Assembly (NCBI GenBank): GCA_947474595.1 | Contig: CANJIV010000001.1 | Location: 1 to 64,000 of the forward strand | Reading direction: 5' to 3' | Source: Solirubrobacterales bacterium | GTDB taxonomy: Bacteria > Actinomycetota > Thermoleophilia > Solirubrobacterales > Solirubrobacteraceae | DNA length: 64,000 bases | Part shown: piece by piece, positions 42,004 to 49,405 of the stretch | Layout of the letters: the number at the start of each line of letters is the position of its first letter | Numbering within the stretch: position 1 is the first letter of the stretch | Notes under the pieces: generated by a model | Database searches by the model: none | Told to the model about the DNA's origin: nothing | Seen by the model: only the letters and a program-made list of their open reading frames with translations | Made by a program: the position numbers and the translations under genes

Positions 42004-42180
42004 CTGAAACGAACCTCCCCCTAAAGCAGCATTTTTCAGATCGGCTCCCTCCCCGGGATCCGTCCCCTCTTACTGATGCGATGGCGATGTTCGCTCCCTC
42101 ATTGGAGAGCAGCCGCGACTAAGTCGCGATGTGGATCGAACCTGATTTCCCTCACACGGTGGCGGGGAGGTTCGTATACC
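42004..42180 (-). promoter_or_regulatory. Structured leader of the sigma factor gene with SD-sequestering complement
   Basis: Read on the minus strand: a 12-nt segment ACGAACCTCCCC (42175 to 42164) is perfectly complementary to GGGGAGGTTCGT (42020 to 42009), which contains the sigA Shine-Dalgarno. The same segment can instead pair with a nearby AGGTTCG (42143 to 42137). Between them lies a perfect palindrome, CGCGACTAAGTCGCG on the plus strand (42114-42128). Two tiny upstream frames exist, one being ATG-CTG-CTT-TAG, whose stop touches the Shine-Dalgarno. Transcription from beyond 42175 is assumed. No known riboswitch family is recognised. Confidence 0.55.
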
Positions 42181-42299
42181 GATCGCGGAGTAATAGCACA
42201 AATTCGCACTAAGTTTTAAGCAGGCTAAAACAGACCGGCAAAGAAGCGATTCTACAAACCTTATACGGCCAAGATTGAACTCAGGCCGTCTTAGGTGCG
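42181..42299. other. Divergent intergenic region sigA / folE2
   Basis: AT-richer stretch that must hold the sigA promoter(s) on the minus strand and the upstream part of the folE2 promoter on the plus strand (a TTGAAC at 42275-42280, 19 bp before the folE2 -10). No coding potential seen. A minus-strand TAGCCT near 42230 is one possible sigA -10. Confidence 0.4.
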
Positions 42300-42305
42300 T
42301 AATAT
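42300..42305 (+). promoter_or_regulatory. -10 box TAATAT, leaderless start for folE2
   Basis: TAATAT ends 7 nt before the ATG at 42313. It rules out the in-frame GTG at 42295, which lies upstream of the box. Confidence 0.7.
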
Positions 42306-42312
42306 TGAGACC

Positions 42313-43314
42313 ATGGATACATCAGCTACAGCCACGCTCTCATCCACAGACGTCCAAGCCCAGCAGCCGACACTCCACGTGAGCCTGTCGCGCGTTGGCG
42401 TGACCAACGTTGAGAAAGTCATCAGGATCCGTCAAAACGGCGTCGAGCAACTCTTCTACGCCAAACTCGACTGCTTCGTTGACCTCGGCCCCAAGCAGAA
42501 GGGCGCACACATGTCGCGCTTTGAGGAGGTTGTCAACACTGCAATCGGTGAAGTCATTCTTGGCGAGGCGACTTTCCGTGCCGAGACGCTCGCCCAGCAC
42601 ATAGCCGAGCTAGTGCGTGAGCGTCAAGGTGCCCGTCGCGCGGAGGTTAGATTGTCTGCTCGCTTCCCTGAGCACAAGCCGGCACCCATCTCTGGCATCT
42701 CAACACAGGAGATCTACACACTCTTTGGCACTGCGATCTCCTCAGAGGCTGGCACACGCCGCCTTATCGGAGTCCAAGCTCAGGGCATGACCGCCTGCCC
42801 ATGCGCCCAAGGGTTGGTCCAAGAGAGCTCTCGCGAACGGCTGCTGGCCGATGGATTTGATGAGGATGAGATCGCTCGCATCTTTGAGTCCGTGCCGGTT
42901 GCGACACATAACCAACGTGGACTAGGGACGCTCCACGTGGGAATGGACGAGCGCTGCGACGACGAAATCAACGCGACGACTCTGCTGGGAATCGTCGAGT
43001 CATCAATGTCATCAGAGATCTACGAACTGATGAAGCGCTCAGATGAGGGCTCGGTCGTTGAGAAGGCCCACATGCGCCCTCGCTTCGTCGAGGACTGTGT
43101 TCGCGAGATGGTCGGCGCGACGCTGGAGACCTTCAAGGGGATGGCAGATAAGACCTTCATCTTCTCCCGCCAAGAGAACCTCGAAACCATTCACCAGCAC
43201 AATGTCGTCGCCGAACGTTACGGACTGTTCGGCGAGCTACGCGGAGAGCTAAACCGCAACGAGCAGACGGCCCATCACACGTCGATGCGCCAGTGGCTTG
43301 ACGGCTCAGCCTAG
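42313..43314 (+). CDS. folE2: GTP cyclohydrolase, FolE2/MptA family
   Basis: COG1469-type GTP cyclohydrolase of 333 aa, the alternative to FolE for the first step of folate/pterin synthesis, releasing formate from GTP. The metal/catalytic cysteine region reads GMTACPCAQGLV, which looks nearer to archaeal MptA than to proteobacterial FolE2; the C-terminal half has EKAHMRPRFVEDCVREM and HNVVAERYGLF. Members of this family work with various divalent metals and replace zinc-dependent FolE under zinc limitation in some bacteria. No zinc-uptake (Zur) site was recognised upstream. Convergent with pgsA. Confidence 0.9.
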   Translation: MDTSATATLSSTDVQAQQPTLHVSLSRVGVTNVEKVIRIRQNGVEQLFYAKLDCFVDLGPKQKGAHMSRFEEVVNTAIGEVILGEATFRAETLAQHIAELVRERQGARRAEVRLSARFPEHKPAPISGISTQEIYTLFGTAISSEAGTRRLIGVQAQGMTACPCAQGLVQESSRERLLADGFDEDEIARIFESVPVATHNQRGLGTLHVGMDERCDDEINATTLLGIVESSMSSEIYELMKRSDEGSVVEKAHMRPRFVEDCVREMVGATLETFKGMADKTFIFSRQENLETIHQHNVVAERYGLFGELRGELNRNEQTAHHTSMRQWLDGSA

Positions 43315-43332
43315 CCCAACCGATCGGTAGCT

Positions 43333-43887
43333 TTAGGGGGTCGGCTCGACCCGCTCAGCCTCTTCCATCCGACGCCGGATGCCAAAGAAGTAGTCCACGC
43401 CAGAGGCGACCGTTATAGCCACCGTCGCATAGACGAGGGCGTCAACCCACACTGCGCCACTTGGAAACGCGATCAAGGCGAGAATTGCTGCGATCTGCAT
43501 ACACGTCTTGACCTTGCCAAACATTCCGGCGGCAACGATCACGCCCTGCTGTTGGGCGACCATCCGCATCGCCGTGACGGCAAACTCTCGCGCGATAATC
43601 ACCATCGCAACCCAAGCCGCTACCCGATTAAGCGATACCAAGGCGATCAGAGAAGCTGCGATCAGCAGCTTGTCGGCAAGAGGATCCATCAGTTTGCCAA
43701 AGGTTGTAATCGACGATCTCCGCCTGGCCAGCCAGCCGTCGAAAAAGTCGGTTAACGACGCTAGAACGAAGACGATCGCAGCGATCAGGTCTCCATCTGG
43801 GGTGTTAGCCAACAGAGCCACGACCAGTACCGGGACCAAGAGGACCCGAAGGACGGTCAGGATATTGGGGACGTTGACGGGAAACAC
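43333..43887 (-). CDS. pgsA: CDP-diacylglycerol--glycerol-3-phosphate 3-phosphatidyltransferase
   Basis: Membrane enzyme making phosphatidylglycerophosphate, 184 aa, about five helices. The CDP-alcohol phosphotransferase motif is intact: DFFDGWLARRRSSITTFGKL then MDPLADK, matching D-x2-DG-x2-AR-x8-G-x3-D-x3-D. GTG start at 43887, exactly 7 nt after TACTTT (leaderless). A related phosphatidylinositol phosphate synthase is not excluded by sequence alone. Confidence 0.9.
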   Translation of the reverse strand: MFPVNVPNILTVLRVLLVPVLVVALLANTPDGDLIAAIVFVLASLTDFFDGWLARRRSSITTFGKLMDPLADKLLIAASLIALVSLNRVAAWVAMVIIAREFAVTAMRMVAQQQGVIVAAGMFGKVKTCMQIAAILALIAFPSGAVWVDALVYATVAITVASGVDYFFGIRRRMEEAERVEPTP

Positions 43888-43894
43888 CGCCCAT

Positions 43895-43900
43895 AAAGTA
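43895..43900 (-). promoter_or_regulatory. -10 box TACTTT, leaderless start for pgsA
   Basis: On the minus strand TACTTT ends 7 nt before the GTG at 43887. Confidence 0.6.
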
Positions 43901-43963
43901 TCGCTGGCGAGCGCGGATAGGTGAGCCGCGGCTTGCAGCGGCGGTTCGCTTTGGGTCGTTTGC

Positions 43964-44728
43964 CTACGCTTTGAGGCGATGGCCGGTAGAAAACAGCCAC
44001 AGGCTCCAGCAGGCGGCTCCTGCGGCCAGCGCCGCAGTTACCCCAAGCGATAACGGCACGCTGACGTCACTGGTCCCTAGAAAGCCGTAGCGCACCGCAT
44101 TGACTAGGTAGAAGATCGGATTGAGGTGCGAGATCTGCTCCCACGGCGATGGCAGAAGATCCACCGAATAGAAAACTCCTCCGAGAAAGGTCAGCGGCAA
44201 GATCACGATGTTGGAGATAAAGGACTGGAAGTCAAAGGTCCGAGCGTAGACACCCACGACCGTCCCCAAAGAGCAGAAAAGGATCAGCGCTAAGACAACG
44301 GCTATTAGGAGGATGAATGGCTCGGCGACAGTAGTAGGGGTCACCAATACGGCCAACACAAGCAGCGCTGCCCCGATCGCAAGAGCACGCACGGCGCCAC
44401 CAACAGCCAACCCTAGGTTTACCTCCCACGGTCGCATCGGCGCAGCGAGGATGTCGTGTATGTAGCGGTCAAGGCGTGCCTGATAGACCGACGAGGAGTT
44501 ATTTGAATAGGCCGCTTGGATCATCGCCATAGTGATCAGGCCCGGCACGATGAAGGCCTCGTAGGAGACTCCATCGACCCTCTTTATCTGCCCACCAAGC
44601 GAGAGCCCAAAGACCAGAATGAAGAGGAAGGAGGCCATCACAGGGGCTGCGATCGTCTGCGTCCAGAGCTTGAGTACGCGGCGCACCTCGCGGCCGGCAA
44701 GTGCGATCAGGCCGGCGTGGCCGTTCAC
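43964..44728 (-). CDS. ABC-2 type transporter permease
   Basis: A 254-aa permease with six helices of the ABC-2/DrrB class. SNNSSSVYQARLDRYIHDIL and the ILPLTFLGGVFYSVDLLP segment are typical of daunorubicin-resistance-like exporters. Overlaps the upstream ATPase gene by 4 nt (ATGA), so both halves of one exporter are cotranslated. Substrate (drug, lipid or polysaccharide) unknown. Confidence 0.88.
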   Translation of the reverse strand: MNGHAGLIALAGREVRRVLKLWTQTIAAPVMASFLFILVFGLSLGGQIKRVDGVSYEAFIVPGLITMAMIQAAYSNNSSSVYQARLDRYIHDILAAPMRPWEVNLGLAVGGAVRALAIGAALLVLAVLVTPTTVAEPFILLIAVVLALILFCSLGTVVGVYARTFDFQSFISNIVILPLTFLGGVFYSVDLLPSPWEQISHLNPIFYLVNAVRYGFLGTSDVSVPLSLGVTAALAAGAACWSLWLFSTGHRLKA

Positions 44729-45462
44729 AGCGCCATCGCCTTAACGTAGACGTCTGCCAGCGAGTCGGCCCCGTAGGAGGCGCGCAGGCCCGCAGCGCTA
44801 TCACGCGCCAGCAGGCGACCGTCTCTGATCAGCGCGATGTCCTCGCAGAGCTCTTCCGCCTCCTCAAGGTAGTGCGTGGTCAAAACGATCGTGGTGCCAC
44901 CACGGTGGAGGCGACGGATGTAGCGCCAAAGCTCCATCCGCAGCTCAAAGTCAACGCCAGCGGTCGGCTCGTCGAGGATCACCATACGCGGCTCATGCAT
45001 CAACGCCCTTGCTAGCAGCAGGCGTCGCCGCATCCCACCGCTGAGCTTAGGGGCGGCGGTCTGCGCCTTGGAACTCAAGTCAAAGACCTCCATCATCTCC
45101 TTGGCCCGGATCCGCGCATCTGCGCGGCTCATCCCGTAGTAGCCACCGTGATAGATCAGCGTCTCTTCAACATTGAGGAAGCGATCAAGGTTGATGTCCT
45201 GCTCGGCCAAGCCGATCATTCTTCGTGCCTCCAGCGTGCTGTGGTGGTGGCCAAAGATCTCGATTTCACCCGCGGTCGTGCGGATTAGATTGCAGATCGC
45301 CGAGATCAGAGTCGTCTTTCCGGCACCGTTAGGTCCGAGCAGGCCGAAGAACTCTCCATCAGAGACCGTGAGGCTAAAGTCCTCCAACGCCAAGAACCCA
45401 TCGTCGTAGCGTTTAGTGAGGCCGCGCAGCTCAAGCGCCGGTGTCGATGTCGATGTCGTCAC
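44725..45462 (-). CDS. ABC-2 exporter ATP-binding protein (DrrA-like)
   Basis: ATPase of 245 aa: Walker A GPNGAGKTT, signature LSGGMRRRLLLARAL, Walker B MVILDEPTAGVD and switch LTTHYLEEAEEL. The frame is open further upstream but would overlap the divergent clpP. I choose GTG 45462 because it lies exactly 7 nt after a TACCCT box and the protein then opens shortly before ALELRGLTKRYDDG. Pairs with the permease downstream. Confidence 0.9.
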   Translation of the reverse strand: MTTSTSTPALELRGLTKRYDDGFLALEDFSLTVSDGEFFGLLGPNGAGKTTLISAICNLIRTTAGEIEIFGHHHSTLEARRMIGLAEQDINLDRFLNVEETLIYHGGYYGMSRADARIRAKEMMEVFDLSSKAQTAAPKLSGGMRRRLLLARALMHEPRMVILDEPTAGVDFELRMELWRYIRRLHRGGTTIVLTTHYLEEAEELCEDIALIRDGRLLARDSAAGLRASYGADSLADVYVKAMAL

Positions 45463-45469
45463 ACCGATG

Positions 45470-45475
45470 AGGGTA
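45470..45475 (-). promoter_or_regulatory. -10 box TACCCT, leaderless start for the ABC-2 ATPase
   Basis: On the minus strand TACCCT ends 7 nt before the GTG at 45462; divergent from the clpP promoter 46 bp away. Confidence 0.6.
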
Positions 45476-45521
45476 GCGGCCAACCAAAGTAGGGCGCAGG
45501 TTGCTCGGGGCAGCCGAGCAC

Positions 45522-45527
45522 TAGACT
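45522..45527 (+). promoter_or_regulatory. -10 box TAGACT, leaderless start for clpP
   Basis: TAGACT ends 7 nt before the ATG at 45535. TTGCTC lies 15 bp upstream as a possible -35. Confidence 0.6.
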
Positions 45528-45534
45528 TCGCGAC

Positions 45535-46116
45535 ATGCCAATGGTCCCCACAGTCGTTGAGCGCACCGCCCGGGGCGAGCGCGAGTACGACCTCTACTCC
45601 CGCCTGCTCAACGATCGCATCATCTTTCTTGGAACTGCGGTCACCGACCAGGTAGCAAATCTTGTCATCGCGCAGCTGCTGCATTTGGAGTCATCCGACC
45701 CCGACAAGGACATCTCGATCTACATAAACTCTCCAGGCGGAGATATCTATTCGGGATTAGCGATCTACGACACGATGCAGTTCATCAAGCCAGACGTTCA
45801 GACGATCTGCTTCGGTATCGCGATGTCGATGGGTTCGCTGCTGTTGACGGGCGGAGCCAAGGGCAAGCGCCTCGCCTTACCAAACTCGCGCATCTTGATC
45901 CACCAGCCGTCCTCAGGCTTTGAGGGCCAAGCGACCGATATTGAAATCCACGCTCGGGAGATCCTCTCGATCCGCAAGCGTGTCGATGAAATCTACGCCC
46001 AACACACCGGCCAGTCCGTCGAACAGGTCCACAAAGATATGGAACGTGACCGCTTCCTTAAGGCTGATGAGGCCGTCGAATACGGCCTGATCGACAAAGT
46101 CCTAACCGAGCACTAG
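45535..46116 (+). CDS. clpP: ATP-dependent Clp protease proteolytic subunit
   Basis: Serine peptidase of 193 aa forming the Clp barrel. Nucleophile Ser in [12 protein letters not shown], His in [13 protein letters not shown], and Asp in the late [13 protein letters not shown] region; [17 protein letters not shown] is conserved. The typical neighbours clpX, tig or a second clpP are absent here; other copies probably exist, since actinobacteria often have several ClpPs. Monocistronic by layout, convergent with the FAH-family gene. Confidence 0.97.
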   Translation: MPMVPTVVERTARGEREYDLYSRLLNDRIIFLGTAVTDQVANLVIAQLLHLESSDPDKDISIYINSPGGDIYSGLAIYDTMQFIKPDVQTICFGIAMSMGSLLLTGGAKGKRLALPNSRILIHQPSSGFEGQATDIEIHAREILSIRKRVDEIYAQHTGQSVEQVHKDMERDRFLKADEAVEYGLIDKVLTEH

Positions 46117-46153
46117 CTACGAGGCCTCTGGCCTACCACAAACGGCACGGCGC

Positions 46154-46942
46154 TCAGCGCTCGATGCGGTGCTCGATCACGCCAAGGCTCTCGATCTCGC
46201 ACGTCACGACATCGCCGGTCTCTAGAAATCGGGGCGGATCCATCGCCATACCAACGCCGCTAGGGGTGCCGGTGAGAATGATGTCGCCTGGGTCTAAAGT
46301 GTTGGTCTCAGAGATAAAGGCGACCAGCGCGTCAACTCCGAATATCAAATCGTTGGTGCGTGAGTCTTGGCGCAGCTCCCCATTGACATGTGAAGTGATC
46401 CGCAGGTCCTCGGGATTGCCGATTTCGTCGGTCGTCGTCACCCAAGGGCCCCACGGGCAGAAGGTATCGGCCCCTTTTGCACGTGTCCACTGAGGCTCGC
46501 GGCGCTGAAGGTCTCGCGCACTGACGTCGTTAGCGACCGCGAATCCGCCTACTTTTGAATCTGCCCCGATGACAACAACCAACTCGACCTCGTAATCGAG
46601 GCGGCGTACCACGATTGGACACCGAACTGGGCCTCCGGGAGCCGTCGAGGCGTTGGGGGACTTAGTGAAGACGATCGGCTGCTGCGGTAGAGTCGCGCCG
46701 GTCTCGGCCGCGTGTGCTGCGTAGTTGAGGCCAATGCCATAAATCATGCCTGGGCGGGGGATTGGAGCCAGCAATGTGACGGCTGTGAGCGGCAGAGGCT
46801 CGCCGTCTGCCGGCGTGCGGTCGCCGAAAGCCAAGACGTCGCAGACCGTGCGGCCATCACTAAAGCCAACGACACTGTCACCGAGAATCTCTCCCGCGAC
46901 GGCAAAGTCCCCGCCGGGAGGCATGAAGGTTGCTAGACGCAC
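46154..46942 (-). CDS. Fumarylacetoacetate hydrolase family protein
   Basis: FAH-fold protein of about 262 aa. The metal-binding and catalytic region reads YGIGLNYAAHAAETG, then LDYEVELVVVIG (acidic metal ligands), NDVSARDLQRRE and ILTGTPSGVGM. Likely a 2-hydroxyhepta-dienedioate isomerase, acylpyruvase or oxaloacetate tautomerase-type enzyme of aromatic or organic-acid catabolism. The start GTG at 46942 lies 8 nt after a TAGAGT box and is preferred to the TTG at 46951, which abuts that box. Confidence 0.85.
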   Translation of the reverse strand: MRLATFMPPGGDFAVAGEILGDSVVGFSDGRTVCDVLAFGDRTPADGEPLPLTAVTLLAPIPRPGMIYGIGLNYAAHAAETGATLPQQPIVFTKSPNASTAPGGPVRCPIVVRRLDYEVELVVVIGADSKVGGFAVANDVSARDLQRREPQWTRAKGADTFCPWGPWVTTTDEIGNPEDLRITSHVNGELRQDSRTNDLIFGVDALVAFISETNTLDPGDIILTGTPSGVGMAMDPPRFLETGDVVTCEIESLGVIEHRIER

Positions 46943-46992
46943 TGAGGTCAACTCTAGCTGCAGTGTTAGGGAGCCGCCTGAAGCCGACCGTC

Positions 46993-46998
46993 TACACT
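46993..46998 (+). promoter_or_regulatory. -10 box TACACT, leaderless start for the desaturase
   Basis: TACACT ends 7 nt before GTG 47006 but only 1 nt before ATG 47000, so it argues for the GTG as the true start. Confidence 0.55.
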
Positions 46999-47005
46999 TA
47001 TGACA

Positions 47006-47932
47006 GTGACTCAGTCTCAGCGTAGAGCCAACTTGATTGCCGTCATCGCACCGTTCGTGATCTTCGTCGTTGCGACTGTTGTTTTCTGGGGCAGTTTTGT
47101 TGACGCGACCGACATCTTCGTCTTCGTATTGATGTACCTAATCGCGGGATTTGGGATCACGATCGGATACCACCGGCTGATGACTCACAGGGCATTCCAG
47201 TCCTATAAGACGATCGAATACCTCTTTGCCATAGCCGGCTCGATGGCCGTCCAAGGGCCAGTCATCGACTGGGTAGCAGACCACCGCAAGCACCACGCCC
47301 ACTCAGACGTCGAGGGCGATCCCCACTCCCCTCACGTCGACGCTGGCGACGGCTGGCTGGGCTCGCTAAGCGGCCTCTACCACGCCCACATGGGTTGGCT
47401 GTTCGTCAATAACGGCCAAGCTTGGCGGCGCAAGTATGCACCTGACCTGATGGAGGACAAGGGACTGCGCAAGATCAACAAGAACTTCCGCTGGATCGTT
47501 TTGCTTGGCATCTTCATGCCGTTCATCATTGGTCTGGCCATAACAGGAACCATTGAGGGGGCGCTAATGGCGGCACTGTGGGGCGGTCCGATCCGGATCT
47601 TCTTCCAACACCACGTCACTTGGTCGATCAACTCAATCTGCCACTTCTTTGGCCGTCGGCGCTTCGACGTCGACGACCACTCAACAAACGTATTCTGGCT
47701 CGCCTTGCCATCTCTGGGCGAATCTTGGCATCACAACCACCATGCCTTCCCGCGCTCGGCCGCTCATGGCCTTAAGTGGTGGGAGATAGACCTTTCGGCC
47801 CTGCTTATCAAGGCAATGCGCCTAACTGGCGTGGCATGGAATGTGACGCTGATTTCAGCCGACCGCCAGAAGGCGAAGCTGGCGGGACCAGCGATCGGTC
47901 TACGTGAAGATAAAGAGAAGCTTGCAGCCTAA
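47006..47932 (+). CDS. Acyl-CoA/acyl-lipid delta-9 type fatty-acid desaturase
   Basis: Membrane di-iron desaturase of 308 aa. Three histidine boxes are intact: HRLMTH, HRKHHAH and HNHHAF, with two pairs of membrane helices between. It introduces a double bond into saturated acyl chains and could supply substrate to the CFA synthase at 38.4 kb. GTG start chosen from the promoter spacing; starting at ATG 47000 would add two residues. Convergent with mobA. Confidence 0.92.
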   Translation: MTQSQRRANLIAVIAPFVIFVVATVVFWGSFVDATDIFVFVLMYLIAGFGITIGYHRLMTHRAFQSYKTIEYLFAIAGSMAVQGPVIDWVADHRKHHAHSDVEGDPHSPHVDAGDGWLGSLSGLYHAHMGWLFVNNGQAWRRKYAPDLMEDKGLRKINKNFRWIVLLGIFMPFIIGLAITGTIEGALMAALWGGPIRIFFQHHVTWSINSICHFFGRRRFDVDDHSTNVFWLALPSLGESWHHNHHAFPRSAAHGLKWWEIDLSALLIKAMRLTGVAWNVTLISADRQKAKLAGPAIGLREDKEKLAA

Positions 47933-47976
47933 TTGCGCCCGTAGATCAGACCCTGCGCCGGGCATCGCCTAGGCCG

Positions 47977-48612
47977 TCACAGAGAGCTTCGGCCGCCGAC
48001 GACGCGCACTGCCTCCCGATAGGCATCAGGATCGTTGAGATTGCGTAGCGAATCTAAATTTGGATCTACCGCCCGTAGCTGTTCCTCGTCGATGAAACGA
48101 GTTACGCACTGCTCAAGCAGATCCTTGACCCGGAGCCGATCGGCCTCTAATGATCGGCGGATCGCCGCCAGCGCTGTTAGTCGCCAAACTGCGGTTAACG
48201 GATAGCTCTGGCTCCCTACGATCGGTACCGCGATCTGATCTTGCACTCTCAGTGAGCGAAGTAGTAGCGACACCAGCTCTGGGTGCAACAAGGGGGCGTC
48301 TACGGTTGATACGAAGACGAGGTCGACCTCGTCTATAAGAGCTAGCATGCCCGCAGCGAGGCCTTCAAGAGGGCCACGGTCAGCGCAAGAGTCGCGAATG
48401 AGCCTGACGCCATCGGGGAGCCTGGGCAGCTCCTGATCGGGCGCGGCGGCTACGACTACAGGGCCGCCGACACTCGCGGCCAGAAGGGCGCTCACGTGGC
48501 AGACGAGCGGACGTCCTCCCCAGTCGAGTGTCGCCTTCGAGACGCCCATCCGCCGCGAGCTCCCGCCCGCAAGAACTACGGCGCCTACGCGATCGGGAGT
48601 GTCCGGAGTCAC
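47977..48612 (-). CDS. mobA: Molybdenum cofactor guanylyltransferase
   Basis: Nucleotidyltransferase of 211 aa that attaches GMP to molybdopterin (bis-MGD synthesis) or a related cytidylyltransferase. AVVLAGGSSRRMGVSKATLD is the NTP-binding signature and VSTVDAPLLHPEL the metal site. GTG start overlaps the fdhD stop by 4 nt (GTGA), tying it to the formate dehydrogenase operon, whose catalytic subunit needs bis-MGD. Confidence 0.9.
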   Translation of the reverse strand: MTPDTPDRVGAVVLAGGSSRRMGVSKATLDWGGRPLVCHVSALLAASVGGPVVVAAAPDQELPRLPDGVRLIRDSCADRGPLEGLAAGMLALIDEVDLVFVSTVDAPLLHPELVSLLLRSLRVQDQIAVPIVGSQSYPLTAVWRLTALAAIRRSLEADRLRVKDLLEQCVTRFIDEEQLRAVDPNLDSLRNLNDPDAYREAVRVVGGRSSL

Positions 48613-49391
48613 GCTAGGTCGCCATCGACGCGATCGGGACGGGTATAGATATTGATTCGCCCTGAACGAGCGAAGCCGCAGAGCGTGATGCCACGATCGC
48701 TGGCAAGGCTAATCGCCAGCGATGTCGCAGCGCCTACTCCGACCAAGATTGGTGCTCCTGCTACCGCTGCTTTTTGGACAAGCTCAAACGAGAGCCGCCC
48801 GCTGACGCACAACAGGCTGTTGTGGAGCGGAAGGTAGCCATCTGCTAAGGCACCGCCAATAACCTTGTCCATTGCATTGTGGCGGCCGACATCTTCGCGC
48901 GCTAGCAACAGCTCGCCACTCAGGTCAAAAAGGCCAGTGGCATGCATCCCGCCAGTGCGTTCAAACTCAGGCTGCTTGAGGCGGTCGGGCAGCGACGCTA
49001 ACAGGTCGCGGCTAACAACAGGCCCATCGGGAAGTGGTGCTGCGTGTACCGCGACTTCCTCTAGCGCCCCCTTGCCACAGACACCGCAGGACGAGGTTGT
49101 GTAGAAGCGCCTCTCCCCCACTTCTCTTAACAATGGCCCACCAACTTCGATGGTGTTGGCGGCGAGGTCGTTGGTTAGGCCAACTGGTGGATAGTGGTCA
49201 ATGAGTCCCTCTCCGTAGAGAAAGCCCACGGCGAGATCTTCATCGTGGCCAGGAGTACGCATCGTGACCGATAGGGCGCGTCCGTCCACGCGGATCTCTA
49301 GCGGTTCCTCGACTGCAACCCAATCATCAACCCCGTCGCGTCGAATCACAGCGTGCATACCGGCGATGCGCGGTGAAGAAAAGTCGCCCAT
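48609..49391 (-). CDS. fdhD: Formate dehydrogenase accessory sulfurtransferase FdhD
   Basis: Sulfurtransferase of 260 aa that passes sulfur from a cysteine desulfurase to the Mo-bis-MGD of formate dehydrogenase. The conserved loop TTSSCGVCGKGALEEV holds the two functional cysteines, and AREDVGRHNAMDKVIGGAL is diagnostic. It follows the catalytic subunit gene after 14 nt. Confidence 0.96.
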   Translation of the reverse strand: MGDFSSPRIAGMHAVIRRDGVDDWVAVEEPLEIRVDGRALSVTMRTPGHDEDLAVGFLYGEGLIDHYPPVGLTNDLAANTIEVGGPLLREVGERRFYTTSSCGVCGKGALEEVAVHAAPLPDGPVVSRDLLASLPDRLKQPEFERTGGMHATGLFDLSGELLLAREDVGRHNAMDKVIGGALADGYLPLHNSLLCVSGRLSFELVQKAAVAGAPILVGVGAATSLAISLASDRGITLCGFARSGRINIYTRPDRVDGDLA

Positions 49392-49405
49392 GGCGGGTCG
49401 TTGGG

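Noticed and set aside
45463-45684. Longer ABC ATPase frame overlapping clpP
   Set aside because: It would be antisense to the start of clpP and adds 74 residues not seen in the family; the GTG at 45462 fits a leaderless promoter.
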